The notes under the pieces were generated by a model, which saw only the letters and a program-made list of their open reading frames with translations, had not been told where the DNA came from and searched no databases. This document shows, in pieces, positions 7,299 to 16,962 of a DNA stretch of 64,000 nucleotides (within the stretch, counting starts at the first letter, position 1; each line of letters begins with the position of its first letter). The translations under genes and the position numbers were made by a program. The stretch is taken from NCBI RefSeq assembly GCF_001202025.1, contig NZ_LGHS01000046.1, forward strand, positions 1 to 64,000, given 5' to 3'. The stretch is from Pseudorhodobacter aquimaris. Lineage in GTDB: Bacteria > Pseudomonadota > Alphaproteobacteria > Rhodobacterales > Rhodobacteraceae.

Positions 7299-8813
7299 AT
7301 GATGAAGAATGAACTGACACGCCGCGGCTTTCTGGCCGCATCCGCAGCTATGGCTGCAGCCACCGCCTTTCCACGCATTACATTTGCGCAAGACAGACCA
7401 CTTTCCCTGACCGCAACGACACGGGTGATCGATGTTGGCGGTCGTGCCGCCACGGTTATGGGGCTGGTCAATGGCTCGGGCAGACAGGGGCTGGTCCTTG
7501 ATCCCGGTCAGAGGTTCCGCGTGGACCTGACCAATGCACTGGATGAAGAAACAATCATTCACTGGCATGGCCAGATCCCGCCCAATGTGCAGGACGGCGT
7601 GCCGAACCTGCCGATGCCGCTGCTGCAACCGGGCGAGATGCGCAGCTATGATTATGAGACCTTAGCCGGCACATTCTGGATGCACAGCCATGTGCCTGTG
7701 CAGGAGATGAGCCTGCTCGCCGCGCCGCTGATCGTGCGGCGGCCCGAGGATCTGACGTCTGATCGTCAGGAGGTCGTGATGTTTCTGCACGACTTTTCAT
7801 TCCGGCCCGCTGCTGATGTGCTGGCTGAGATCACGAATGGTGCAGCGCCACACGACATGGGTGGCGCGATGCAAGGCAGTGGCGCGATGGCGGGCATGGA
7901 TCATTCCGGCATGATGTCGGGCGAAAGCGGCCATATGAATATGAATGGCATGACCATGGGCGGAATGGGTGCCGGTGGGATGCAGATGGACCTGAACGAC
8001 TTCGATTTCGATGCCTACCTCTCTAATGACCGCACGCTTTCCGATCCGGAGGTGATCGCCGTTGAACGTCGGGGTCGTGTTCTGCTGCGGGTGATCAACG
8101 CGGCGGCGGCGACAACGTTCTGGATCGACACCGGCGGGATACCGGCACGTCTTGTGGCCGTGGACGGCCACGCCGTCGAGCCGATGGCAGGCACACGCTT
8201 TGGTCTTGCTATGGCACAGCGCCTTGATCTGGAAATTGATCTGCCGGAATCGGGAGCTTTTCCAATCCTCGCGCTGCGCGAAGGTGCGCGGGAGCGCACG
8301 GGTCTCATCCTCGCCACCACAGGTGTAGAGATACGCCGGATTGACGATCTGGGCGAAACAGAAAGTAGCGCTTTCGATATTGATCTTGCGCAGGAGGCTT
8401 CGCTGCGCGCGGCAAGACCGGAAGGCATGCGCGGGCTTGCGCCGCGCCCGGTAGATCGGTCGCACCAGATCATGCTGGGCGGCGCAATGCAGCCATACCT
8501 CTGGACCATTAACGGCGAGACGTGGGGTAATCACACGCCGATCACCGCCAAGAGCGGCGAGCGGGTGCATCTGACATTCCACAATATGTCGATGATGGGA
8601 CATCCGATGCATCTGCACGGCCACGTGTTTCAAGTGGTGACTATCAACGGACGCGCGATTGATGGTGCGATCCGCGACACGGTTTATGTCCCGCCGATGA
8701 CGATGGTGACGATTGCGCTGGATGCAGGCGAGGCCGCGCGCTGGATGCTGCATTGTCATCACATGCCGCATCTGGCCTCAGGCATGATGACCGAATTTTC
8801 TGTCACCGCCTGA
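7299..8813 (+). CDS. periplasmic multicopper oxidase (CopA/CueO type), Tat-exported
   Basis: This 504-aa protein begins with a twin-arginine signal (LTRRGFLAASAAMAAA, about residues 5-20). The four copper-binding motifs are present in order: IHWHGQ, WMHSHVP, HPMHLHGHVF and WMLHCHHMPH with a downstream Met. A Met/His-rich insert (about residues 185-228, rich in GM, MNMNGM and MGGMG) resembles the Cu(I)-binding segment of CueO/PcoA. The enzyme should oxidise Cu(I) to Cu(II) in the periplasm. It is followed by two cytochromes c. The start has no strong Shine-Dalgarno; ATG at 7299 is used because it gives the complete Tat signal. Confidence 0.9.
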   Translation: MMKNELTRRGFLAASAAMAAATAFPRITFAQDRPLSLTATTRVIDVGGRAATVMGLVNGSGRQGLVLDPGQRFRVDLTNALDEETIIHWHGQIPPNVQDGVPNLPMPLLQPGEMRSYDYETLAGTFWMHSHVPVQEMSLLAAPLIVRRPEDLTSDRQEVVMFLHDFSFRPAADVLAEITNGAAPHDMGGAMQGSGAMAGMDHSGMMSGESGHMNMNGMTMGGMGAGGMQMDLNDFDFDAYLSNDRTLSDPEVIAVERRGRVLLRVINAAAATTFWIDTGGIPARLVAVDGHAVEPMAGTRFGLAMAQRLDLEIDLPESGAFPILALREGARERTGLILATTGVEIRRIDDLGETESSAFDIDLAQEASLRAARPEGMRGLAPRPVDRSHQIMLGGAMQPYLWTINGETWGNHTPITAKSGERVHLTFHNMSMMGHPMHLHGHVFQVVTINGRAIDGAIRDTVYVPPMTMVTIALDAGEAARWMLHCHHMPHLASGMMTEFSVTA

Positions 8814-8934
8814 CACCCTGCCACCGGAGAGGAGCGTTCCTATCGGTGGCAGAACACATTCATAGCGGTGCGCTTACCGTACGGGCACCCCGCCAAAGCC
8901 GCAGCGTCGGCGAAAATAAATTGGAGATTTCATC

Positions 8935-9378
8935 ATGAATAAAGGACTTATCGGCACACTCGCCGTCGTCGCCATCATCGCAGCCGCAGGTTGGTACCTG
9001 TCTCAGGGCCGAGGGACGCAAGAACCTGCTGTTGCGCCGGGCACCTCTTCGGCGGCACCAATGGTGGAGGTCACGCTGCCGGCGGAGTTTTCCGCGCAGG
9101 CCGTTCTGGGCCAGACATATTACAGCGCGGTCTGCGCCTCGTGTCACGGTGCGAATGCTGCCGGTCAGGACGGGATCGCGCCACCGCTTGTCCATCGTAT
9201 TTACGAGCCGTCGCATCACAGCGACATGGCATTCGTTCTGGCCGCGCGGAACGGCGTCCGTGCGCATCACTGGAAATTCGGCAACATGCCACCGGTTGAA
9301 CAGCCTTTGACCGATTCAGAACTCGGGGCGATTATTACCTATGTGCGAGAGTTACAGCGCGCCAACGGGATCAACTGA
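8935..9378 (+). CDS. membrane-anchored cytochrome c
   Basis: This 147-aa protein has an N-terminal membrane anchor (residues 4-22), a low-complexity linker, one haem c site CASCH (about residues 64-68) and a probable distal methionine ligand in FGNMPPVE near residue 120. It lies between the multicopper oxidase and a second cytochrome c and faces the periplasm. It may exchange electrons with the oxidase or with a respiratory partner. I infer this from gene order only. Confidence 0.85.
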   Translation: MNKGLIGTLAVVAIIAAAGWYLSQGRGTQEPAVAPGTSSAAPMVEVTLPAEFSAQAVLGQTYYSAVCASCHGANAAGQDGIAPPLVHRIYEPSHHSDMAFVLAARNGVRAHHWKFGNMPPVEQPLTDSELGAIITYVRELQRANGIN

Positions 9379-9427
9379 TGGCAGGCAATCCAAGCGAAGT
9401 GGGTGGTTGCCTCCACGGCGATCCAGC

Positions 9428-9871
9428 ATGAGGCCGCTTCTCCTCATTTCAGGTGCAGCGGCCCTCATGGGAGCCATCTGGGCCGCCGCCTACCTGTTTG
9501 CGCCACCCGATGCCGCCGTATCGCGCGGCCACGTTCTTTACGATGCACACTGCGCTTCGTGTCACGGAAGGAACCTCGAAGGTCAACCCGACTGGCAAAG
9601 CCCTGATGCTGATGGGCGCTTACCCGCGCCGCCCCATGATGCCACCGGACATACATGGCATCATTCCGACGCCGACCTGATTGCCTACATTACTCTGGGC
9701 GGCGAGGAGGCACTGGCACAAATGGGCGTGGATTTTGACAGTGGCATGCCCGGGTTTGGCGAGATACTGACGCTGGACGATGTCGATGACATCCTCACGT
9801 ATATCAAATCCCGCTGGCCTGAACGTGAACGCGCCGTTCAGGCCGAGCGGAGCCGTGCAGATACTCAGTGA
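9428..9871 (+). CDS. membrane-anchored cytochrome c, second
   Basis: The start at 9428 (MRPLLLISGAAALMGAIW) gives a clean N-terminal anchor; a longer reading to 9341 overlaps the previous gene. The mature part has one CASCH haem site (about residues 42-46), a HHSDADLIAYITLG segment and a likely Met ligand in SGMPGFG. It is 147 aa, the same size as its neighbour, and shares the anchor plus single-haem layout but is not a recent duplicate by eye. Probably cotranscribed with the preceding cytochrome; downstream the genes turn to the minus strand. Confidence 0.8.
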   Translation: MRPLLLISGAAALMGAIWAAAYLFAPPDAAVSRGHVLYDAHCASCHGRNLEGQPDWQSPDADGRLPAPPHDATGHTWHHSDADLIAYITLGGEEALAQMGVDFDSGMPGFGEILTLDDVDDILTYIKSRWPERERAVQAERSRADTQ

Positions 9872-9889
9872 CCCACAGGCGAGCAGTCG

Positions 9890-10087
9890 TCAGGCTGGCG
9901 AGGCAGGGTATCCGGCCTCTGCCAGCGCTGCGGTCATATGCGCGGCGTCAGTGCCGCTCTGAATCGTGATCTGCCGCGCCGCCATGTCGAACGCGATTTG
10001 CGCCGCAGGATCGAGGGCATGGATCGTTTTTTCAACAGTAGCCTTGCAGTGGCCACAGCTCATGTCGGGAATATGGTAGGTTGTCAT
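9890..10087 (-). CDS. copZ: CopZ-like copper chaperone (HMA domain)
   Basis: A 65-aa single heavy-metal-associated domain with the metal-binding motif MSCGHC at residues 9-14 and a C-terminal GYPASPA loop. It delivers Cu(I) to the P-type ATPase encoded just upstream (10110-12442), with which it shares strand and probably the operon. It is close to the second copy at 61372-61569 (same DMSCGHCKATV start). Since its ATPase is frameshifted, this copy may now serve the intact ATPase of locus 2. Confidence 0.85.
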   Translation of the reverse strand: MTTYHIPDMSCGHCKATVEKTIHALDPAAQIAFDMAARQITIQSGTDAAHMTAALAEAGYPASPA

Positions 10088-10109
10088 TCAGTTCTCCTTT
10101 TATGTTTTG

Positions 10110-12442
10110 CTATAGATCCACCCGCCGCAGGCGCAGCGCGTTCGTGATGACCGAGACCGACGACAGGCTCATCGCCGCCGCCGCGATCATTGGCGAGAGT
10201 AGAAGGCCAGTGACAGGATAAAGCAGCCCTGCCGCGATCGGGACACCGACCGCATTATAGGCAAAGGCAAAGAACAGGTTCTGCTTGATATTGCGCAGGG
10301 TGGCGCGGGCCAGTTTGCGCGCCCGCACGATGCCCATCAGATCGCCGCCCAGCAGGGTGATGCCGGCACTCTCCATCGCCACATCCGCGCCGGTGCCCAT
10401 GGCGATGCCAACATCGGCGGCGGCGAGGGCAGGGGCGTCGTTCACCCCGTCGCCTGCCATGGCGATCTTGTGGCCGTCGCGTCGCAATTCGTCGATCAGG
10501 TCTTTCTTGGCCTCGGGCAACACGCCCGCGCGCACCTCGTCGATGCCCAGCTTCTCCGCCACTGCCTGCGCCGTGCGTTCATTATCACCGGTCGCCATGA
10601 TAATGCGCAGCCCCTGCGGGTGAAGTTCATCGATCGCCTGAGCGGTGCTGTCCTTGATCGGGTCGGCCACCGCCACAATACCGACAAGCGCATCATCGAC
10701 AGCGATGAACATCGCCGTCTTTCCCATCGTGCGCAGGGTGTCCGCCTCGGCCTCTGCATTTGCCGTGTTCAGCCCCATCTCTTGCATCATCGCAGCATTG
10801 CCAAGCGCCACCAAGCGTCCGGCAACCTTGCCACGCACGCCCTTGCCGGTGATCGCTTCGAAATCCTCCGCTTCCTGACGCGTGGCGCCTTGGGCTTCGG
10901 CTCCTTCAACAATCGCTTCGGCAAGCGGGTGTTCCGAGCCGCGCTCCAGCGCGGCGGCGAATGACAGGAGGTCGCCCTCAGCCATATCGCCCAGCACAAC
11001 TGTATCCGTCAGCTTGGGCTTGCACATGGTCAGTGTACCGGTCTTATCAACGATCAACGTATCGACACCCGCCATACGCTCCAGCGCCTCGGCATCCTTG
11101 ATCAGCACGCCTGCCTGCGCGCCACGTCCGGCTGCTGTCGTGATCGAGATCGGTGTTGCGAGGCCCAACGCGCAGGGGCAGGCGATGATCAGCACCGAGA
11201 CGGCGGATGCGATGGCAAAGACCAGCGCCGGTTCCGGGCCAAATATCAGCCAGACAATGAACGCGATAATTGAAACCGCCACCACAGTCGGCACAAAGAT
11301 AGCCGAGACCCGGTCGGCCATCCCTTGGATCGGCGCACGTGAACGGCGCGCGTTCGATACCATCTCCACGATCTGCGCCAACACCGTATCTGCCCCGACC
11401 TTGCCTGCCTCGATCACGAGGCTGCCATTCTTGTTGATCGTGGCACCTGTCACTGCATCGCCCGGACCCTTTTCCACCGGCATCGACTCGCCGGTCAGCA
11501 TGCTTTCGTCCAGATTGGACCGCCCGTCGATCACCACGCCGTCCACCGGCACGGCGTCGCCGGGGCGCACCCGCAACCGGTCGCCTTCCATGATGTTTTC
11601 CAAGGGTGCGTCATATTCCGTGCCATCGGGCAGGATGCGCCGCGCAGTTTTGGGCGCAAGGTCCAGTAGCGCGCGGATGGCGTCGCCGGTGCGTTCGCGG
11701 GCGCGCAACTCCAGCACCTGACCGACAAAGACCAATGTCACGATCACCACCGCCGCCTCGAAATAGTTACCGACAGCAGCCCCCGTCCGGTATTGCTCCG
11801 GAAACACGCCGGGCATAAATGTTGCGACCAATGAATAGAGATACGCCGCCGCCACGCCGAGGCTGATCAGGGTCCACATGTTGGGCGAGCGGTTCAGCAC
11901 CGACTCCCAGCCGCGCTGAAGAACGGCCAAGCCGCCCAGAGCACAATCGGTGTTGCCAGCACGAATTCCAGATAGCTGGCCGTCTGATGCCCGATCCAGT
12001 CGCGCACCGGCAGGGCAACCATTTCCCCCATCGCCAGAATGATCAGCGGCACCGCCGACACCGACGAGATCCACATCCGGCGGGTGAAATCGGTCAGTTC
12101 CTTGCTCGGCTCGTCCGAGGGCAGCATCGGCTCCAGAGCCATGCCGCAGATCGGGCAGTCGCCGGGTTCATCGCGGATGATCTCCGGGTGCATCGGACAG
12201 GTGTATTGGGCGTTCGCAGGGGCCGCTTTGGTATGCCCGGCGGCACGCCCCGAGGCGTAAAACCAGGGATCGGCTTTGAACTTTGTCTGGCAGTTTTCGG
12301 AGCAGAAGTGGAAGGTCTTGTCCTGAAACTCGGCGTGGCGCGTGTCGGGCCCGATCGCCACCGTCATGCCGCAAACCGGATCCGTGGCCGTCTCGGCCCC
12401 GTCGGGAATATCAGATTTCGAGTGCTGATGATTGTGGTCCAT
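10110..12442 (-). pseudogene. copA: copper-translocating P1B-type ATPase, frameshifted (locus 1)
   Basis: The gene starts at 12442 with a YHS domain (DPVCGMTV) and a CPMHPE...CPICGM metal-binding domain, then runs out of frame near 11918, where one base is missing after the PFF codons. The rest continues in another frame from about 11910 with [16 protein letters not shown] through [31 protein letters not shown] and GDGVNDAP to the C terminus. The copy at 59017-61350 is closely related and intact over the same site, so the lesion is clear. Two products could be made, but neither is a complete pump. A single sequencing error would restore it. Confidence 0.85.
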
Positions 12443-12479
12443 GTCCTGCCAACTTTCTAATGATTTGCTTTAGTCTGAG

Positions 12480-12498
12480 GCTTCCAGCCACTGGAATC
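12480..12498 (-). promoter_or_regulatory. HmrR/CueR-type copper box upstream of copA (locus 1)
   Basis: GCTTCCAGCCACTGGAATC is a near-perfect dyad (CTTCCAG-CCA-CTGGAA) whose proximal end is 38 bp before the copA start. The minus strand reads TTGAG directly before it, giving the long-spacer promoter layout used by MerR-family copper activators. The same arrangement stands before copA of locus 2. Confidence 0.7.
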
Positions 12499-12510
12499 TC
12501 AAGCTCTTTT

Positions 12511-13818
12511 TTAATGGTGATCGTGATCGCCCTCGTTTACGGGATTGCGCGCGAGAAAGACGCCGACGAACGCGAACACCAGTGCCATGCCAATGACGCC
12601 AAAAACGACGATTAGCGGGTCGGATTGCCATTTCATCACCGCGAAGGCGGTCAGGACCACAGCGTCGAGCACAATTGCCGTCAACATCACCCACCCCCGC
12701 GCGCCGATTTCCTCGCGAAGGTTCCTGTAGACTCCTGCGTGAATGATCATGTCCATCACGAGGTAAAAGAACGCGCCGAGCGAGGCGATGCGACTGAGGT
12801 CGAAGAAGACAGTCAGGAAACCTGCGATCACGACGGTGTAGATCAGCGTGTGGTCCTTGATCGTGCCGGGCATCCCAAAATGACTGTGCGGGATCATCTT
12901 CATCTCGGTGAGCATGGCCAGCATCCGCGTGACGGCAAAGACGCTCGCGATCAATCCAGTGGCCGTGGCCACAAGTGCCAACGCTACGGTCAGATAGAAG
13001 CCGGTCTGTCCGAGCGCGGGCCGGGCCGCCTCGGCAAGGGCATAGTCCTTGGCCGCCACGATGCGGTCGATTGGCAGGCTGGAGCCGACGGCGAAGGCGA
13101 CGAGCAGATACACCATCACGCAGATTGAGATGGACAGGACAATGGCCCGGCCCACGTTGCGGTGCGGGTCAGTGACCTCGGCCCCGCTATTGGTGATGGT
13201 CGTAAAGCCCTTGAACGCCAGGATCGACAGCGCAACGGAAGCCACGAAGCCGGTAGCACCCGTATCCCCGCCGGTTGCTTCGAAGGTGAAGCCGCTCGCC
13301 CAGAGGCCTGCGACTCCGAACAGCGCAATGCCGCCGACTTTGATAACGGCCATGATTATGGACAGAAGCCCGACCGAGCGGTTGCCTGATATATTGATAA
13401 GATATGCAACTATGATCAACCCGACGCCGATGATCGGGACCAGGACGCTTTCCGGGTCGCCGCCAAAAGCCCGCAGCGTGTAGGTGCCGAAGGTTCGCGC
13501 GACGGGACTTTCGGCAATAACCATCGACAGTGCCATCAGGAGCGTTGCCCCCGCTGCGACAGTTGTCGGCCCGTAGGCTTTCTTCAGGATCATCCCGATG
13601 CCGCCCGCGGACGGAAAGGCGTTCGACCTCATGATATGGGTGTAGGCGCTGAAGGCGGTCACGATCGCCCCCGCGACGAACGACAGTGGGAACAGGGGAT
13701 CGGCAAGCTCCGCAATCTGTCCAGTCAAGGCGAAGATGCCTGCACCGATCATCACGCCGGTGCCCATAGCCACTGCGCCTGGCAGGGTGATGCTGTTTTT
13801 CTTGTAGCTTTCGGACAT
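12511..13818 (-). CDS. APC superfamily amino-acid permease-like transporter
   Basis: This 435-aa polytopic membrane protein starts at MSESYKKNSITLPGAVAM (13818), with GGAAA before it. It has the APC family's first-helix pattern GTGVMIGAGIFALTG and about twelve hydrophobic helices. The tail ends with a short His-rich motif, GDHDHH, suggesting metal binding or at least adaptation to the copper locus. Relatives move amino acids or polyamines by proton symport; the substrate here is unknown. It lies upstream of copA on the same strand, between copA and the EF-hand gene. Locus 2 has no counterpart at the equivalent position. Confidence 0.75.
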   Translation of the reverse strand: MSESYKKNSITLPGAVAMGTGVMIGAGIFALTGQIAELADPLFPLSFVAGAIVTAFSAYTHIMRSNAFPSAGGIGMILKKAYGPTTVAAGATLLMALSMVIAESPVARTFGTYTLRAFGGDPESVLVPIIGVGLIIVAYLINISGNRSVGLLSIIMAVIKVGGIALFGVAGLWASGFTFEATGGDTGATGFVASVALSILAFKGFTTITNSGAEVTDPHRNVGRAIVLSISICVMVYLLVAFAVGSSLPIDRIVAAKDYALAEAARPALGQTGFYLTVALALVATATGLIASVFAVTRMLAMLTEMKMIPHSHFGMPGTIKDHTLIYTVVIAGFLTVFFDLSRIASLGAFFYLVMDMIIHAGVYRNLREEIGARGWVMLTAIVLDAVVLTAFAVMKWQSDPLIVVFGVIGMALVFAFVGVFLARNPVNEGDHDHH

Positions 13819-13883
13819 CAGGTTTCCTTCCCGGCTTGCCCCGCCACACGCCATTTGGCGCGACGGGCGGGAAAAAGGGCGTG

Positions 13884-14369
13884 TTAGTTATTGCCCATCA
13901 TGCCGCGACCCGCACCCGGCATGTCGCCCTGCCGTTCGCCGCTGTGATCTTGCATCATCGCGGCCATTGCCGCCATTTCTGCGTCCGTCACCTGCGCGTC
14001 GCCGTCCGCATCATGCATCTGAAACGCGCGCACAGCCATCGGTCGTGTATGAGCCACGTGCATCACCGCAAACTCATCCAGCGAAAGCGTGCCGTTGGCG
14101 TCTGTATCATAGGTCGAGAGTTCGGCCTGAATGCCTGCTGTCATTTCTTCGGGGCTGAGCGTGCCGTCGCTGTCGGTGTCAAACGTGGCCATCGCGTAGC
14201 TCCCGGCTCCGCCCATCATCATGCCCATTGCGCGCCCCATCATGTTGTCATGGCCGCGCATCATTCCGCCGTGCTGCATTTGGGTCTGCTGCGCAATTAC
14301 TGGCACCGCAACGGCGCCAAGGCCGAGGGTAGCAACAGCTGCAAAGGCGAATTTGGTTGAACGTTTCAT
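13884..14369 (-). CDS. exported EF-hand protein, Met/His-rich (locus 1)
   Basis: The 161-aa product has a signal peptide (residues 1-26, ending VIAQQ), a Met/Gly/His-rich stretch (HGGMMRGHDNMMGRAMGMM) and three EF-hand loops: DTDSDGTLSPEE, DTDANGTLSLDE and DADGDAQVTDAE. It ends with another Met-rich tail. The Met-rich segments suggest Cu(I) binding and the EF-hands Ca(II) binding. It is divergent from the response regulator pseudogene, as is its close copy (57530-58036) from the intact regulator in locus 2, so the pair probably shares a regulated intergenic promoter. Confidence 0.8.
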   Translation of the reverse strand: MKRSTKFAFAAVATLGLGAVAVPVIAQQTQMQHGGMMRGHDNMMGRAMGMMMGGAGSYAMATFDTDSDGTLSPEEMTAGIQAELSTYDTDANGTLSLDEFAVMHVAHTRPMAVRAFQMHDADGDAQVTDAEMAAMAAMMQDHSGERQGDMPGAGRGMMGNN

Positions 14370-14549
14370 TCTGTCTCTCCTAGATTTGATTGTGATGAGC
14401 CCAATCTGGGGCGCAGGTGTCCCACAAGTTTGTCAGCCGGGACGGTCTTTTGTATCAAACTGTCGCAAACAGCGGCGCAGGGAGGATTTGCGACAATCTT
14501 CTGTGCGTGCCGTCAGCAGGTTCGGCTAAGGTTGTCATCAGGAGATAAT

Positions 14550-15282
14550 ATGACGCCCCATCCGTCCAACATTCTGATTGTCGATGACCACCGCGAGATT
14601 CGCGATGCGCTGGTAAGGTATCTTGAAAAGAATGGCATGCGGGCGACCTCGGCCGCAGACGCTGTGGCGATGGACGCGGCGATGAAGGTCGGACAGTTCG
14701 ACCTGATCGTGCTCGATGTGATGATGCCGGGCGAAGATGGTCTGTCGGTCTGTCGGTCTGCCGACGCTTGCGCGCGCAGGGCGGGGTCCCGATCCTGATG
14801 TTGACCGCCTTGGACGATGAAACTGACCGCATCGTGGGGCTGGAAGTCGGGGCAGATGACTACCTGCCAAAGCCGTTCAACCCGCGCGAGTTGCTGGCCC
14901 GGATCAAGGCAATCCTTCGCCGGTCCGACCGGGCCGAAGTCGTGGGCGGCAGTCTAGCCGGCCGCCGGCTGGCATTCGATCGGTGGGTGCTGGATACCGA
15001 CCGTCGGACCCTTTCGGAAGCCGACGGCGCCGAAGTGGCGCTCACCACCGCCGAGTTCCGCTTGCTCACGACGTTTCTGAAACGCCCGCGCTTTGTGCTT
15101 AGCCGCGAACAACTGCTCGACCTGACCTCGGGTCGCGCGGCGCAGGTATTTGATCGAACCATCGACAACCAGATCAGTCGCCTGCGTCGCAAGATCGAGG
15201 CCGGCCCCGCCAAGCCCGCATTGATCGCGACCGTATGGGGGGGGGCTACAGCCTCGCCGCCGATGTGAGGGCGTTTCCATGA
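14550..15282 (+). pseudogene. OmpR-family response regulator, frameshifted (locus 1)
   Basis: The start at 14550 has AGGAGA six bases upstream. The receiver domain reads normally (ILIVDDHREIRDAL, then phosphorylation site in LIVLDVMMPGEDG) until 14742-14757, where an 8-bp unit GTCTGTCG is tandemly duplicated and shifts the frame. The correct frame resumes after the duplication (LMLTALDDETDR) through the winged-helix DNA-binding domain, then shifts again in a 9-G run at 15237-15245, where the intact copy has a VWGGGYS stretch. The original stop would have overlapped the kinase start (ATGA at 15279-15282). The intact paralogue is at 56623-57345. Confidence 0.85.
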
Positions 15283-16683
15283 AACAGCGGTTCTCCTTGC
15301 TACGCCATATCTTCCCGCATTCCCTGGGGGGGGGCAGTTGCTCGCCATGCTGTTGCTGGCATTGGCTATCACGCAGGGATTGGGCCTTTTGTTGCTAACG
15401 GACGAGCGCAACCGGGCCGTGCGCGCGGCGCTGGGGTTGGAGGCGGCAGGACGTGCGGCGAATGTGGTCTTGTTGCTGGACGATGCCCCCGCCGATCTGC
15501 GCCCTTCCATCTTGCGGGCCGCAGATTCACCACTGGTCAGGTTCGAACTGGGGGCCGAACCGGAGGCGCCGCACACTAGCAGCAATTCGGATGTCGTTCT
15601 GCGCCAAATCCTGCAGATCCTCGGCGAACCGGAGCGGGAGGTCCGGGCCGATGTCCATGCCCTTGCAGGTGATCCATTTCCCACGCCCGACGGCATGCCT
15701 GAAGCAATGCGTCCGATGCACGAAGCAATGATGGCGGGACGAACCGACCCTGTCGAGATGACTCTGTCGATCCGTCTGGCGGGGCGCGAATGGTTGAACG
15801 TGCGGACGATGTTTCATCGGCCTGGCCTGCAGCTTTCACCGCAAGCCTAGTTGCCGCTGCTGCTGATGGCGGTAGCCGTCGCTTTGGTTGCATGGTGGAC
15901 TGCGCGTCGGGTGATTGGCCGATGCGCGTCCTTGCAGTTGGTGCCGATCGGCTGGGCCGAGGGCTTGAAACGGACCTGCTGCCAATGACGGGACCGTCTG
16001 ATGTGCGCGATACCACAAGGGCTTTCAACCAGATGAAAGACCGCCTGACCCGTTTCGTGAACGAGCGCACGCACATGCTTGTGGCCCTCAGCCACGACTT
16101 GCGTTCTCCCCTGACTGCGATGCGGCTCAGGGTCGAAATGCTCGACGAAACCGAAGGTAGTATCCGGCTGAAGGCATTGGTCGAGGAAATGCAGGCGATG
16201 GTCGAGGCCACGCTAGAGTTCGCGCGAGGCGTCGCCAAAGCAGAGGCCACCTCCGCAGTCGACCTCACCGCATTGCTGGGCGATCTGGTGAAAGATGTGG
16301 CAAGGGGCGGCGCAAGTTTCGCACCTAGGGAACCGCTCTACGCCACCTTCCGCCCCCAAGCCCTGAACCGCGCCCTGCGCAACCTGATCGACAACGCGGT
16401 CCGCTATGGTGGCGTTGCAGACGTGACCTTGACGCAAGAGTCAGGGACTGCCGTCATCTCCATCGCTGATAAGGGTCCGGGATTGCCGGATGATCAGCTT
16501 GAGGCCGTCTTTGAACCTTTTGTGCGGCTCGAGCGGTCGCGAAGCCGCGATACCGGGGGCGTCGGACTGGGTCTCGCCATTGCCCGAACCATCATTCAGG
16601 CGCATGGTGGGACCGTGGCTCTGCACGATTTGCCAGACGGCGGGCTGGAGGCTGCGGTTCGCCTGCCGATCGGAGCCGTTTGA
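15279..16683 (+). pseudogene. sensor histidine kinase, several lesions (locus 1)
   Basis: The start MKQRFSLLRHIFPHSLGG is followed by a 9-G tract (15326-15334) that leaves the frame. The sensor part then reads LAMLLLALAITQGLGLLL, as in the intact copy, until an in-frame TAG at 15848-15850 replaces a leucine codon. A missing base near 15920 shifts the frame again inside the HAMP linker (ARRVIG to MRVLAVGADRLGR). The HisKA motif ALSHDLRSPLTAMRLRVE and the ATPase motifs DNAVRYGG and GVGLGLAIARTIIQ are intact in the last segment. With four independent lesions it is a genuine pseudogene or very poor sequence. The intact version is at 55223-56626. Confidence 0.85.
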
Positions 16684-16892
16684 TCCATTGACCACTTCGC
16701 TGCGTGCTGCAGGATAGGTTTTTTGTCTGATGTCGCTTCGCGTGCGGCTAACCCAATATATCAACTCTGCCTTATTCGAACCACACGGATGAGTGGCCTC
16801 CTCGTCCATAGTTGGCGTGAAAAGCCCTTGAAAACATGGTCGATTTGGCCCTTCGTCCAATTCAGAGCAAACAATGCAGACTGGGTAGGCAA

Positions 16893-16917
16893 CGGCGGTT
16901 GCACCCTCCCGCAACCA
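16893..16917 (+). repeat. 25-bp repeat, right copy (possible attachment site)
   Basis: Same sequence as 6474-6497 with one extra G after CGGCGGTT. It overlaps the 3' end of the recombinase gene and includes a self-complementary GGTTGC...GCAACC arm pair. The two copies are direct repeats 10.4 kb apart around copper locus 1. Confidence 0.55.
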
Positions 16918-16936
16918 TAAATACTACACTTTCTTC

Positions 16937-16962
16937 AACCTCTTGTTCGCAAGAGGTTTTTT
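16937..16962 (+). terminator. rho-independent terminator with TTCG loop
   Basis: AACCTCTTG pairs with CAAGAGGTT across a TTCG loop, followed by six T. It stands 19 bases after the right repeat copy, mirroring the terminator after the left copy. Confidence 0.8.

Noticed and set aside
7221-8771. Long minus-strand frames antisense to the multicopper oxidase
   Set aside because: They are shadows of a high-GC gene; the plus-strand frame has all four copper motifs and a Tat signal.
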